58,057 nt of DNA. Origin: Burkholderiales bacterium (lineage in GTDB: Bacteria > Pseudomonadota > Gammaproteobacteria > Burkholderiales > SG8-39). The notes under the pieces were generated by a model. The model had not been told where the DNA came from. It searched no databases and was given only the letters and a program-made list of their open reading frames with translations. Positions 46,897 to 55,672 of this stretch are shown here, in pieces. Both the position numbers and the translations under genes were made by a program. The stretch spans positions 1 through 58,057 of the forward strand of contig JACZJT010000047.1 in assembly GCA_014860445.1 (NCBI GenBank), read 5' to 3'. Within the stretch, counting starts at the first letter, position 1. Every line of letters begins with the position of its first letter.

Positions 46897-48381
46897 TTGC
46901 AATTTAGCACAAAACGCGGCGCGCCGGAGATGCGCGCCACGCCCTGTATAGCCGTAGGCGTATATGCGGGCCGCAAACTGAGCGCGGCCGCCGGAGCACT
47001 CGACCGCGCGGCGCAAGGCGCGCTGGGCGAAATCCTGCGCCGCGGCGACATGGAAGGCAAACTCGGTTCAGCGCTGCTTCTGTACCGCGTCCAGGGTGTT
47101 GCCGCCGAACGCGTGTTGCTCGTCGGCCTGGGCGAAGAAACCGAACTGCGCGAACGCGAGTACCGCGAAGCGGTGCGTGCCGCGATCAAGGCTGCGCAGG
47201 AAACCGGCGCCGGCACCCTCACGCTGTGCTTCAGCGATATCAAAGCCGGCCGCCGCGATGCGAACTGGAAAGCGCGCCAGATAGCGCTGGTGGCCGTCGA
47301 GTGCGCCTATCGCTTCGACTACATGAAAAGCAAAAAGAGCGAACCGCGCCCGCTTGCACACGTCGAATTGTTGACCGTGGCGCGCGACGCGGCGGCCACC
47401 GGGCGCGGCTTGCGCCAGGGACAGGCCATCGGCGCAGGCGTGACGCTGGCCAAGGACCTGGGCAACCTCCCGGGCAATATCTGCACGCCGACCTACCTGG
47501 GCGAGCAGGCGAGGAAGCTCGCGAAGGAATGGAAGATCGGACTCGAATTGCTCGAGCGCAAGGACATGGAAAAGCTCGGGATGGGTTCGCTGCTATCGGT
47601 GGCGCAGGGCTCGCGCCAGCCGCCCAAGCTGATCGTGCTCAACTACGCAGGCGGCCGGAAAACGGCGAAGCCCGTGGTCCTCGTCGGAAAAGGTGTCACC
47701 TTCGACACCGGCGGCATCTCGCTCAAGCCGTCGCCGGAAATGGACGAAATGAAATTCGACATGTGCGGCGCAGCAAGCGTGCTCGGCGTGTTGCGGGCCT
47801 GCGCGGAAATGAAGCTCAAACTGAATGTCGTCGGCATCATTCCCACCACGGAGAACATGCCCGGCGGCGCCGCGACCAAACCGGGGGACGTCGTCACCAG
47901 CATGTCCGGGCAGACGATCGAGGTACTCAACACCGATGCCGAAGGGCGCCTGATCCTGTGCGACGCACTGACCTACGCCGAGCGCTTCGAGCCCGACGCC
48001 GTGGTCGATATCGCTACGCTGACCGGCGCCTGCGTCATCGCGCTGGGTCACGTAGCAAGCGGCTTGTACAGCAACAAGGACGCGCTCGCGCGCGAACTGC
48101 TGGCCGCGGGAGACGAAGCCTACGATCGCGCCTGGCACATGCCGTTGTGGGACGACTACCAGGAACAGCTGAAAAGCAATTTCGCCGACATGGCCAATAT
48201 CGGCGGCCGGCCCGCCGGCAGCGTGACCGCGGCGTGTTTTCTTTCGCGTTTCGCCAAGAAGTTCGACTGGGCGCATCTGGACATCGCAGGCACCGCGTGG
48301 AAATCCGGCAAGGACAAGGGATCTACGGGACGGCCGGTCGCGCTGCTGAGCAGCTTTCTGATGAAACGGGCAGGAAAGTGA
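46897..48381 (+). CDS. pepA: Leucyl aminopeptidase (cytosol aminopeptidase)
   Basis: A 494-residue M17 metallopeptidase that removes N-terminal amino acids, leucine preferred. Two-metal site and catalytic residues lie in [33 protein letters not shown] and [18 protein letters not shown]. The start codon is TTG at 46897 ([12 protein letters not shown], aligning with E. coli MEFSVKSGSPEK), with GGAAGGAG six bases upstream. No ATG would keep the conserved N-terminus. In E. coli PepA also binds DNA at cer and carAB. Followed by holC and valS, a conserved order. Confidence 0.97.
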   Translation: MQFSTKRGAPEMRATPCIAVGVYAGRKLSAAAGALDRAAQGALGEILRRGDMEGKLGSALLLYRVQGVAAERVLLVGLGEETELREREYREAVRAAIKAAQETGAGTLTLCFSDIKAGRRDANWKARQIALVAVECAYRFDYMKSKKSEPRPLAHVELLTVARDAAATGRGLRQGQAIGAGVTLAKDLGNLPGNICTPTYLGEQARKLAKEWKIGLELLERKDMEKLGMGSLLSVAQGSRQPPKLIVLNYAGGRKTAKPVVLVGKGVTFDTGGISLKPSPEMDEMKFDMCGAASVLGVLRACAEMKLKLNVVGIIPTTENMPGGAATKPGDVVTSMSGQTIEVLNTDAEGRLILCDALTYAERFEPDAVVDIATLTGACVIALGHVASGLYSNKDALARELLAAGDEAYDRAWHMPLWDDYQEQLKSNFADMANIGGRPAGSVTAACFLSRFAKKFDWAHLDIAGTAWKSGKDKGSTGRPVALLSSFLMKRAGK

Positions 48382-48448
48382 CAGAAAGCAGCGCTTGCAG
48401 AGAAATAAACGGTGCGCACAGCGTTTATCGATCGCCGTTTGATCGCAG

Positions 48449-48877
48449 ATGACGCGCATCGACTTTTATTTCGAGGCCGACGACAAGCTGCAGGTCGCCT
48501 GCCGACTGTCGGCCAAGGCAACAAAGCAAAAGTTAAGGGTGCTGATCTACGCACCTGATGAAGCCGGCGCACAGAAAATCGACCGGATGCTCTGGACCTG
48601 GCAACCCGCCGGATTTCTGCCGCATTGCATGACACGCAGCCCGCTCGCCGCGCAGACGCCGGTGCTCATCACCCACGATCCCGAGGACACGCCGCATGAC
48701 GAGGTGCTGCTGAATCTGCATACCGCGTGGCCGCCCGCATTCAGCCGATTCCAGCGACTGGTGGAAATCGTAGGACGCGACGAAGAGGACCGCGAGACCG
48801 CGCGCGAACGCTTTCGCTTTTATCGCGACCGCGGCTACGCGATCGAGAAGCACGACCTGTCCAAGACCAATGGCTGA
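48449..48877 (+). CDS. holC: DNA polymerase III subunit chi
   Basis: A 142-residue clamp-loader accessory that links the psi subunit to single-strand binding protein. MTRIDFYFEADDKLQVACRLSAKA, VLIYAPDEAGAQKIDRMLWTWQPAGFLPHC and PVLITHDPEDTPHDEVLLNL are typical of HolC. It lies between pepA and valS as in most proteobacteria. The next gene starts eight bases before its stop. Confidence 0.94.
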   Translation: MTRIDFYFEADDKLQVACRLSAKATKQKLRVLIYAPDEAGAQKIDRMLWTWQPAGFLPHCMTRSPLAAQTPVLITHDPEDTPHDEVLLNLHTAWPPAFSRFQRLVEIVGRDEEDRETARERFRFYRDRGYAIEKHDLSKTNG

Positions 48878-49274
48878 GCCAGACGATCTGCTGGGCAAGG
48901 CGGATGCACTGATGGCGCGCAACCGCCCGGGACGCCCTCCGGGGACGCCCTACGCCGAGATTCCCATCCTCGACGAGGTGGTGGCCTTCCATCCCGGGAC
49001 CGACGACCTGCCGGTGCTGACCGAATATGTGGTGACCGAGCCCCCCGGCGAAGAGCAGATCGCGGCGCTCGCCGAGAACATTCGCACATCGCTGCTCGCC
49101 GATATGCAGCCCAGGATCGATGCCTTGATCGAACAGCGCCTAAGCGATGAGCTCGCAACCCGGGTGGAGCGGGTGTTCGATGCCCTGCGCGGCGACCTGC
49201 AGCTGCTTGCGCGCGAAATCGTGGACGAAGCCATCCATGACGCGGTAGAGCAGGAGCGGAATCGGCGCAAATAG
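48870..49274 (+). CDS. Conserved hypothetical protein between holC and valS
   Basis: A 134-residue soluble protein. The first 25 residues (MAEPDDLLGKADALMARNRPGRPPGTPY) are polar and basic, followed by an acidic stretch (AEIPILDEVVAFHPG) and a helical C-terminal half with heptad-like spacing (QIAALAENIRTSLLADMQPRIDALIEQRLSDELATRVERVFDALRGDLQLLAREIVDEAI) that may form a coiled coil. No signal peptide or membrane segment. I recognise it only as a gene that recurs at this place in betaproteobacteria. Overlap with holC suggests a shared transcript, perhaps a replisome link. Confidence 0.8.
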   Translation: MAEPDDLLGKADALMARNRPGRPPGTPYAEIPILDEVVAFHPGTDDLPVLTEYVVTEPPGEEQIAALAENIRTSLLADMQPRIDALIEQRLSDELATRVERVFDALRGDLQLLAREIVDEAIHDAVEQERNRRK

Positions 49275-49377
49275 GGCGGGCCGACGGGGCTATCCGCTAT
49301 AATTCGCGCTTTGCTCGTTCGAGCCGGTCGCCTTTCGGGCATGGTGCCGCTCGATTCCCGCCGCCCCCAGAGAAAAG

Positions 49378-52152
49378 ATGGAACTAGCCAAGAGTTTTGA
49401 ACCGCACGCCGTCGAGGCGCACTGGTATCCCGAATGGGAGCGGCGCGGTTATTTCGCCCATTCGGCGGATACCGCCAAACCGGCCTATTGCATCCAGCTG
49501 CCGCCCCCGAACGTGACCGGCACCCTGCACATGGGCCACGCATTTCAGCAGACGCTCATGGACACGCTGGTGCGCTATCACCGCATGCGCGGCTTCAACA
49601 CCAATTGGGTGGCAGGCACGGACCATGCCGGGATCGCCACCCAGATCGTGGTCGAGCGCCAGTTGCAATCCCAAGGCAAGACCCGCCTTGAGTTGGGCCG
49701 CGACAAGTTCCTTGAGCGCGTGCGCGAGTGGAAGCAGGAATCCGGCTCGACCATCACGCGCCAGATGCGGCGCCTGGGCGCCTCGGCCAACTGGACCTAC
49801 GCCGATACCGAGGGTCAGAACGCCGGCTACTTCACCATGGACGAGCGCATGTCGCGCGCGGTCATCGAGGTATTCGTGCGTCTGCATCGGGAAGGCCTGA
49901 TCTACCGCGGCAAGCGCCTGGTCAACTGGGATCCGGTGCTCGGCACTGCGGTTTCGGACCTGGAAGTCGACAGTGAGGAAGAAGACGGAAAGATCTGGGA
50001 AATCAGCTATCCGTTCGAGGACGGGGTCGGCGCGGTCGTAGTCGCAACGACGCGTCCGGAAACCATGCTCGGCGACGCCGCCATCGCGGTCAACCCTAAG
50101 GACGAGCGCTATCTGGGGCTGATCGGCAAATCGGTTCGCCTGCCGCTCACCGACCGCACCATCCCGGTGATCGCTGACGACTACGTCGATCCGGAGTTCG
50201 GCACCGGCTGCGTCAAGATCACGCCGGCGCATGATTTCAACGACTACCAGGTCGGCCAGCGGCACAGCCTGGCGCAAATCAGCGTATTGACTCTGGATGC
50301 CCGGATCAATGAAAACGCTCCGGCGGCTTATCGCGGTCTCGATCGTTTCGAGGCGCGCAAGCGCATTCTGCAGGACCTGAAGGCTCAGGGATGCCTGGTC
50401 TCGGAAAAGCCCTACAAACTCAGGGTGCCGCGCTCGGGCCGCACCGGCGTGATCGTAGAACCCATGCTGACCGACCAGTGGTTCGTCAAGATGGAAGGAC
50501 TGGCGCAAAGCGGCCTGAAGGCGGTGGCCGATGGCGAAGTCCGGTTCTACCCCGACCACTGGACGACGACCTATAACCATTGGCTGGAAAACATCCAGGA
50601 CTGGTGCATTTCGCGCCAGCTCTGGTGGGGTCACCAGATACCCTGCTGGTATGACGACAAAGGCGAGGCCTACGTCGCGCGCAGCGAAGAAGAGGCCCGG
50701 GAGCAGGCCAAGGCAAAGGGTTACAGCGGCGCGCTCCGGCGCGACGAAGACGTGCTCGACACCTGGTTCTCGTCGGCCCTGGTGCCGTTTACTTCGCTGG
50801 GCTGGCCGGAAAAAACCGGAGACCTGGAAGTATTCCTGCCCTCGTCGGTGCTGGTCACGGGTTTCGACATCATTTTCTTCTGGGTCGCGCGCATGATCAT
50901 GATGACCCTGCATTTCACCGACAAGGTGCCGTTCCGTCATGTCTACATCAATGCCCTCGTGCGTGACGCCGAGGGGCAGAAGATGTCCAAGTCCAAGGGC
51001 AATACCCTGGATCCGCTGGACCTGATCGACGGCGTGAGCTTTGACGCACTGCTCGAAAAATCGACCCAGGGCCTGATGCTCGCCAGCCACAAGCAGAAGG
51101 TCGAGAAATACGTGCGCAAGAACTACGCGAAAGGCATACCTTCGTTCGGCGCCGACGCGCTGCGATTTACCTTCGCCTCGCTCGCGAGCTTTTCGCGTAC
51201 GCTGAACTTCGACCTGAATCGCTGCGAAGGCTATCGGAACTTCTGCAACAAACTTTGGAACGCGACGCGCTTCGTGCTGATGAATACCGAGGGCAAGGAC
51301 TGCGGCGCGGACGAGTCCCTGCCGCTTGCGCCCTCCCTGGTCGACCGCTGGATCGTGAGCCGGCTGCAGCGCGCGGAAAAAGACGTGTGCGAAGGCTTCG
51401 ACAGCTATCGCTTCGATCTGGCGGCGCGTGCCCTGTACGAATTTGTGTGGGACGAATACTGCGACTGGTATCTCGAACTCGCCAAGGTGCAATTGCAGGC
51501 GGGCAGCGATGCCGAACAGCGCGCCACGCGCCGCACCCTGGTACGCGTGCTCGAGGCCGTGCTGCGGCTCGCGCACCCGGTGATTCCCTTCATCACCGAA
51601 GAGTTGTGGCAGCGCGTCGCGCCGCTGGCAGGGCGCACCGGCGACAGCATCGTGCTCGCGCCCTACCCGCAGCACAAGGCCGAGCGCCTGGACGCCGCAG
51701 CCGAGACGGAAGTCGGCTGGTTGAAGGACGTGGTCGGTGCCTGCCGCAATTTGCGCGGCGAAATGAATGTATCGCCGGCTCAGCGCATCCCGCTGCTTGC
51801 CACGGGCGACAGGAACAGGCTGGAGGCCCTTGCCCCTTACATCCGCACACTGGCGAAGTTGTCCGAAGTGGGCGTGGTGGATGCGCTGCCCTCTGCGGAC
51901 GCCCCTGTCGCAGTGGTCGGTGACTGCCGGCTGATGCTCAAGATCGAAATCGACAGGGCGGCGGAACGCGAACGCCTGCAGAAGGAAATTTCCCGGATCG
52001 AAGCCGAAATCGCCAAAGCCAAAGGCAAGCTATCCAATGCCGGCTTCGTGGAGCGCGCGCCTGCCCAGGTCGTGGCGCAGGAGAAGGAGCGCCTGGCCGC
52101 TTTCGCAACGACGCTGGAAAACCTCAAACCCCAGCTGGCGAAGCTAGCCTAG
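49378..52152 (+). CDS. valS: Valyl-tRNA synthetase
   Basis: A 924-residue class I synthetase with HIGH-type [15 protein letters not shown], the editing CP1 domain (about 180-400, [36 protein letters not shown]), KMSKS in [10 protein letters not shown], an anticodon domain (about 650-800) and a C-terminal coiled coil ([28 protein letters not shown]). Motifs are intact. A TATAAT (49298-49303) lies 74 bases before the start without a clear -35. GAGAAAAG is the ribosome site. No T-box is seen. Confidence 0.98.
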   Translation: MELAKSFEPHAVEAHWYPEWERRGYFAHSADTAKPAYCIQLPPPNVTGTLHMGHAFQQTLMDTLVRYHRMRGFNTNWVAGTDHAGIATQIVVERQLQSQGKTRLELGRDKFLERVREWKQESGSTITRQMRRLGASANWTYADTEGQNAGYFTMDERMSRAVIEVFVRLHREGLIYRGKRLVNWDPVLGTAVSDLEVDSEEEDGKIWEISYPFEDGVGAVVVATTRPETMLGDAAIAVNPKDERYLGLIGKSVRLPLTDRTIPVIADDYVDPEFGTGCVKITPAHDFNDYQVGQRHSLAQISVLTLDARINENAPAAYRGLDRFEARKRILQDLKAQGCLVSEKPYKLRVPRSGRTGVIVEPMLTDQWFVKMEGLAQSGLKAVADGEVRFYPDHWTTTYNHWLENIQDWCISRQLWWGHQIPCWYDDKGEAYVARSEEEAREQAKAKGYSGALRRDEDVLDTWFSSALVPFTSLGWPEKTGDLEVFLPSSVLVTGFDIIFFWVARMIMMTLHFTDKVPFRHVYINALVRDAEGQKMSKSKGNTLDPLDLIDGVSFDALLEKSTQGLMLASHKQKVEKYVRKNYAKGIPSFGADALRFTFASLASFSRTLNFDLNRCEGYRNFCNKLWNATRFVLMNTEGKDCGADESLPLAPSLVDRWIVSRLQRAEKDVCEGFDSYRFDLAARALYEFVWDEYCDWYLELAKVQLQAGSDAEQRATRRTLVRVLEAVLRLAHPVIPFITEELWQRVAPLAGRTGDSIVLAPYPQHKAERLDAAAETEVGWLKDVVGACRNLRGEMNVSPAQRIPLLATGDRNRLEALAPYIRTLAKLSEVGVVDALPSADAPVAVVGDCRLMLKIEIDRAAERERLQKEISRIEAEIAKAKGKLSNAGFVERAPAQVVAQEKERLAAFATTLENLKPQLAKLA

Positions 52153-52190
52153 TCCGGTCTTTCCGGAAGATCGCAGTCTCGTGCAGCGGC

Positions 52191-53102
52191 TCAGCGCGCG
52201 TCTTCCTTGCCACCAACGGTCAGCGCGAGCGCTGCGCGTATGGCTTCGGGCGAACTCATGATATTCATGAAACTGTTCGCGCCCATCATGGAAAGATCGG
52301 GGAAGGAGATCGCAATGCGGAATCGTGCGTACAGCGCATAGACTTTGTTGTCCGATACCAGGATGTCGTAAGGCAGGTGTGCGGTGGATTTCACGTCCTT
52401 GAAGTCGATTTCGCTCATGAGGTACTTGTCGTCCATGTATTTGTTGTCGCCCTCGCCCTTCATCGCGACGCCGAACAGCGTCTCTTTTTTGCCGGCGACG
52501 TCCACACGGTAGACCTTGGTCACGCCCTGCTTGCCCGCAGCGAGTCCCGCCTCGACGGCTTTCACGGCTTCCTCGTAACTACCGTAGCTGGCCAGGGTGT
52601 TCGGCTCGTCGAAGTATTCCATGCCGAAGGTATAGTGATACTTGCGCAACTGCGCCGGGGTGAGGCCCGCAGCGCCGAATTCCTCGATCCTGCCGAGCGC
52701 AGACTGCAGCTTGGCCGTCGTCTCCTTGAGCTCTCCGGCCATGCGGTAGGCGTTGGCCATATAGGCGGGATTGGTATAGGACACCTGGACCTGGTCCTTG
52801 ACCTTGGTGACCGAAACGCGCACGGCGGCGCCGAATCCGCCGCGCTCAGACTTGGCAGCAGTGCTGCGCAACTCGTCGTTGGTGACGCCGATCACATTGA
52901 CACCCGAATAGGGCGAATAGCCGCCGGCCACGGTGAAGCCGGCCTTGGTCAGCGCCGCTTTGGTGGCGTCCAGTTTTTGCGCCAGGTCCCCCGGTCCTCT
53001 GGAAGCCAGCACGAACGGTTTTAGCACTGCGTCCTGGGCATACGCGAGCGTCGCGCTCAATGCCAGCGCGACAGCGCCCAGAGTTTTGCAAATTTTTGCC
53101 AT
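52191..53102 (-). CDS. Exported protein of unknown function
   Basis: A 303-residue protein with a signal peptide (MAKICKTLGAVALALSATLAYAQ, cleavage after AYA). Residues about 30-110 (PGDLAQKLDATKAALTKAGFTVAGGYSPYSGVNVIGVTNDELRSTAAKS) have the alternating plan of DUF302-like proteins, but I am not sure of the family. The rest (HYTFGMEYFDEPNTLASYGSYEEAVKAVEAGLAAGKQG, FKDVKSTAHLPYDILVSDNKVYALYARFRIAISFPDLSMMG) is not recognised. It has no cysteine after the signal peptide. GGGAGAAA precedes the ATG. It follows the FadL gene but a strong terminator separates them, so it needs its own promoter. Confidence 0.8.
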   Translation of the reverse strand: MAKICKTLGAVALALSATLAYAQDAVLKPFVLASRGPGDLAQKLDATKAALTKAGFTVAGGYSPYSGVNVIGVTNDELRSTAAKSERGGFGAAVRVSVTKVKDQVQVSYTNPAYMANAYRMAGELKETTAKLQSALGRIEEFGAAGLTPAQLRKYHYTFGMEYFDEPNTLASYGSYEEAVKAVEAGLAAGKQGVTKVYRVDVAGKKETLFGVAMKGEGDNKYMDDKYLMSEIDFKDVKSTAHLPYDILVSDNKVYALYARFRIAISFPDLSMMGANSFMNIMSSPEAIRAALALTVGGKEDAR

Positions 53103-53142
53103 GTTTTCTCCCGGTTCGAGTAGAGGGTGTTGGACGAATAAG

Positions 53143-53182
53143 TGAAAAAAAAAGCTGAGGGCGTTCCGGCCCTCAGCTTTTT
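53143..53182 (-). terminator. Strong rho-independent terminator after the FadL-type gene
   Basis: GCTGAGGGC and GCCCTCAGC form the stem around GTTCCG, extended by A/T pairs. On the minus strand nine T follow. It ends the fadL-like transcript; the shorter T5 on the other strand could also work. Confidence 0.92.
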
Positions 53183-53212
53183 CTTAAGCGCAAATTTCTT
53201 GGCTGCTTCGGC

Positions 53213-54607
53213 TTACTTCAGCTTCTTGCTGTAGGCAATGCCGAGCGAGTTTTGATACATCTGGATCTTTTCCGTACTGGCCGGAACACCGAAAGCATTG
53301 AACAGGCTGGGCGCCTCGACCGAGTTTTTGAACGCGTGCATATAGGCCATGGTCAGTTCGGAGTCTTTGTCCAGGTTGTAGGTGAAGCCCATGGTCATAT
53401 GATCCTGAACTACCCCCGGCGCGATCATATTGAAGGTGACGTCGCGGCCCTTGATCGGGTTGTCGGTATGATTGTACCCCGCGCGCAGAAGCAGGTTCGG
53501 CTTGTACTGGTATTCGGCACCGAGCTTGATCACGTTGATGCTTTGCCAGCCGAAACCGCGGCAGGTGTCGCAGCCCAGCGTATTCGGGATGCCGCCAAAC
53601 GGCGGAAGTCCATCACCCGCGGTCGTACTCGGATTGTTGACCGACTTGATACCAGCAAGGTTGATTTGCTGGTAATCGGCGGCGACAGTCCATTTCGGGG
53701 CGGTCTTGACCGAAATTCCGAATTCGAAATGCTCGGGAATGTCAAAATAGCCCGCCCCCGCGAACAAATCCTTGTATTTGTCGAACTTGCCCATTTTCAG
53801 CTTGCTGGTGTAGCTGGCACCCAGGGTCACGGTATCCGAGACCTTGCCCATCCAGCCTAGCTTGAGCCCGTAGCCCCAGTTCGTATCCTTGCCGCGGTTG
53901 GTCAGGTTGTTGCCTGTCGAATACGGCAGGCCCGCGAAGGGGGCCGAGGTGAACGAATAAAATGCGCTCAAACCCTCTGCGTGGAAGGTCTGGCGTGCGA
54001 CCAGCAGGGACGCGCCAAAGGAGTGGTCCTTGTTGATTTTCTTCGCGAATGTCGGCGCGATGATCAACTGCTCGAGATTCATGCCGAGCTTGCCCGAACC
54101 GCAGAGCAGGTTATACGGACCGACTTCGCCTGAGGCTGCATTGAAACCACCGGCAGCAGTACCGCAAACGGGACTGGTCGCGGGGATCTGTCCACCGTCG
54201 AAATCCGTATTCATGCCGCCGTTGCCGTAGACGCTGACGCCCACGGACATGTCCCAGCCGATCATGCGGTTGTAACCGAATTCCGGAATGAAGAACAGAT
54301 TGCTGCCGCTGTCCACGTTGCCGTCTATGCTGGCAAAACCGCCGCTGGAGGCGAAGCTGCCGCTGCGCGAAATGTCACGTCTCGGACTGAACAGGTCCAC
54401 GCCCACGTCGAAGCGGCTGCCCGCCCAGACCATGCTGGCCGGGTTATTCGCGCCGCCGAAGGAGTCGCTGGCCGTCGCCGTCGACGCGCCGCCCATGCCC
54501 TTGGCTTTCATGCCGTAGCCGTGTGGAAAATAACCGTCCGTTGCCAGCGCGACCGACGGAATCGCGAACGCGGCAAGCAGCGCCGATGCCAGTACTGAGC
54601 GTTTCAT
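53213..54607 (-). CDS. FadL/OmpP1-type outer-membrane transport protein
   Basis: A 464-residue beta-barrel protein. Signal peptide MKRSVLASALLAAFAIPSVALA, then DGYFPHGYGMKAKGMGGASTATASDSFGGANNPASMVWAG with the NPA motif of the FadL hatch. Barrel strands alternate through to the C-terminus. The family moves hydrophobic substrates (fatty acids, aromatics) across the outer membrane. An insertion with CDTCRG (about 345-352) and a loop with two more cysteines (PVCG...NLLCGSG, about 145-170) are unusual for FadL and may form disulfides. It follows DsrE2 by 46 bases; whether they share a transcript is unclear. Confidence 0.9.
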   Translation of the reverse strand: MKRSVLASALLAAFAIPSVALATDGYFPHGYGMKAKGMGGASTATASDSFGGANNPASMVWAGSRFDVGVDLFSPRRDISRSGSFASSGGFASIDGNVDSGSNLFFIPEFGYNRMIGWDMSVGVSVYGNGGMNTDFDGGQIPATSPVCGTAAGGFNAASGEVGPYNLLCGSGKLGMNLEQLIIAPTFAKKINKDHSFGASLLVARQTFHAEGLSAFYSFTSAPFAGLPYSTGNNLTNRGKDTNWGYGLKLGWMGKVSDTVTLGASYTSKLKMGKFDKYKDLFAGAGYFDIPEHFEFGISVKTAPKWTVAADYQQINLAGIKSVNNPSTTAGDGLPPFGGIPNTLGCDTCRGFGWQSINVIKLGAEYQYKPNLLLRAGYNHTDNPIKGRDVTFNMIAPGVVQDHMTMGFTYNLDKDSELTMAYMHAFKNSVEAPSLFNAFGVPASTEKIQMYQNSLGIAYSKKLK

Positions 54608-54653
54608 TTCAATCCCCTTTTCTATGTAATTACAACGATCGTTTCTGACGATT

Positions 54654-55271
54654 CTAGATAAACAAAGTGACGTCGGCCTCCTGCGCCATCGGCAGGAAGG
54701 AGGCGGCGCCGCAGTATTCCTGCACCTCGGGGATGAAATCCTCGTGGGTGAAGCCGAACAAATCTACCGTCATCTGGCAGCCGATCATTTTCACGCCGGC
54801 CTCCAGGCACAGCGAACGCAATTCGGAAATGTCAGCCACGCCGTTGTTCTTGATGGTCTGCTGCATCAGCGTGGTGGCGAAGGATTCAAAGCCGGGAATG
54901 CCGGCCTGCACCAGATTTGGAATGTTCCAGTTGATGCCTTTGAACCAGTCGGGCCCGAACGGCATTTTCATGGGCATGCCGGGATTGCCTAGCGGGCTGA
55001 TCTTGAGGTCCGAAATATCTTTGCGCAGGAGTTGCAGACCGTAGAAGGTGCAGAAAATCGACACGTCCCAGCCCAGCGCCGCTGCCGTCGAAGACAGGAT
55101 GAACGGCGGGTAGGCCCAATCCAGGGTGCCCTTGGTGGCAATGATGGTCATGGAAGGCGTCTTGTTCGCCTTCATTTCCGCGAGCTTTTCCTCGAGTTTC
55201 TGCGGCAGAATTTCGTCGAGCCGCTGGCGGACGATTTCCTCGATCAGCGCAACATCAGGCGTAGCACCCAT
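54654..55271 (-). CDS. DsrE2-like (DsrE/DsrF/DrsH family) protein
   Basis: A 205-residue protein. An N-terminal helical part (EEIVRQRLDEILPQKLEEKLAEM) precedes a DsrE-fold domain with MTIIATKGTLDWAYPPFILSSTAAALGWDVSIFCTFYGLQLL and AGVKMIGCQMTVDLFGFTHEDF. Cysteines are Cys74, Cys155, Cys165 and Cys187; Cys74 and Cys165 sit at the places of the conserved pair. DsrE2 proteins carry sulfane sulfur together with TusA and rhodanese proteins in sulfur oxidizers; neither is adjacent here. GGAGGGG is a very strong ribosome site. A FNR-like palindrome lies about 180 bases upstream. Confidence 0.9.
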   Translation of the reverse strand: MGATPDVALIEEIVRQRLDEILPQKLEEKLAEMKANKTPSMTIIATKGTLDWAYPPFILSSTAAALGWDVSIFCTFYGLQLLRKDISDLKISPLGNPGMPMKMPFGPDWFKGINWNIPNLVQAGIPGFESFATTLMQQTIKNNGVADISELRSLCLEAGVKMIGCQMTVDLFGFTHEDFIPEVQEYCGAASFLPMAQEADVTLFI

Positions 55272-55369
55272 ATTCCCCTCCAGTTGTAGTCCCTATCGGC
55301 GTCACAGCGCGCCGGGATCTGGTGTTTTGCAATCTCGGCAATAATGCACGATCTTCCCCGTACTTATCC

Positions 55370-55387
55370 AATCAGAATTATCTGATT
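55370..55387. promoter_or_regulatory. Inverted repeat, possible operator
   Basis: AATCAGAATTATCTGATT: 6-base arms around six bases, 99 bases before the DsrE2 start. No regulator recognised. Confidence 0.35.
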
Positions 55388-55452
55388 CGACAATAGTTTT
55401 CACTGATACTCGGACTTTTGTCTATGGAATTGTCTACCTGGCCCGGCGCGTA

Positions 55453-55474
55453 GGCATTGAGAATTGTCAATGCC
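55453..55474. promoter_or_regulatory. FNR/CRP-family binding site
   Basis: GGCATTGA-N6-TCAATGCC, an exact 8-base inverted repeat whose core TTGA-N6-TCAA (55457-55470) equals the FNR/Anr/Dnr half-site pair. It lies midway between DsrE2 and the GAF kinase and could serve either. Oxygen- or nitric-oxide-dependent control is the likely meaning. Confidence 0.6.
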
Positions 55475-55672
55475 TGTAGGATGGGCTTACCGCCGTCCGC
55501 TTCCTCTGCCTTCCCGCTCGAAATCCGCCGCCGCTGCTCCTGCCCCAATGGCCATTGATACCATGCCGCACGACGCGTGCAGCCCGAACCTCGCGAGTTG
55601 CCGTGGTAGTATTTCTCTGAGACGAAGTCATGACGCCGGCGCATCGCGAATCCGGCGCGAGTGGAGCAAACC

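Larger units (their letters stand above)
55272..55672. other. 401-bp intergenic region between divergent DsrE2 and GAF-kinase genes
   Basis: Holds two palindromes (entered separately) and AT-rich patches at 55330-55440 that suit promoters. A TACTTAT heptamer at 55361-55367 fits the NarL site TACYYMT, but single heptamers are common by chance. No gene is seen. Confidence 0.5.

Noticed and set aside
49384-51675. 763-codon open frame antisense to valS
   Set aside because: valS has every synthetase motif. The antisense frame shows no recognisable domain and arises from GC-rich codon bias.
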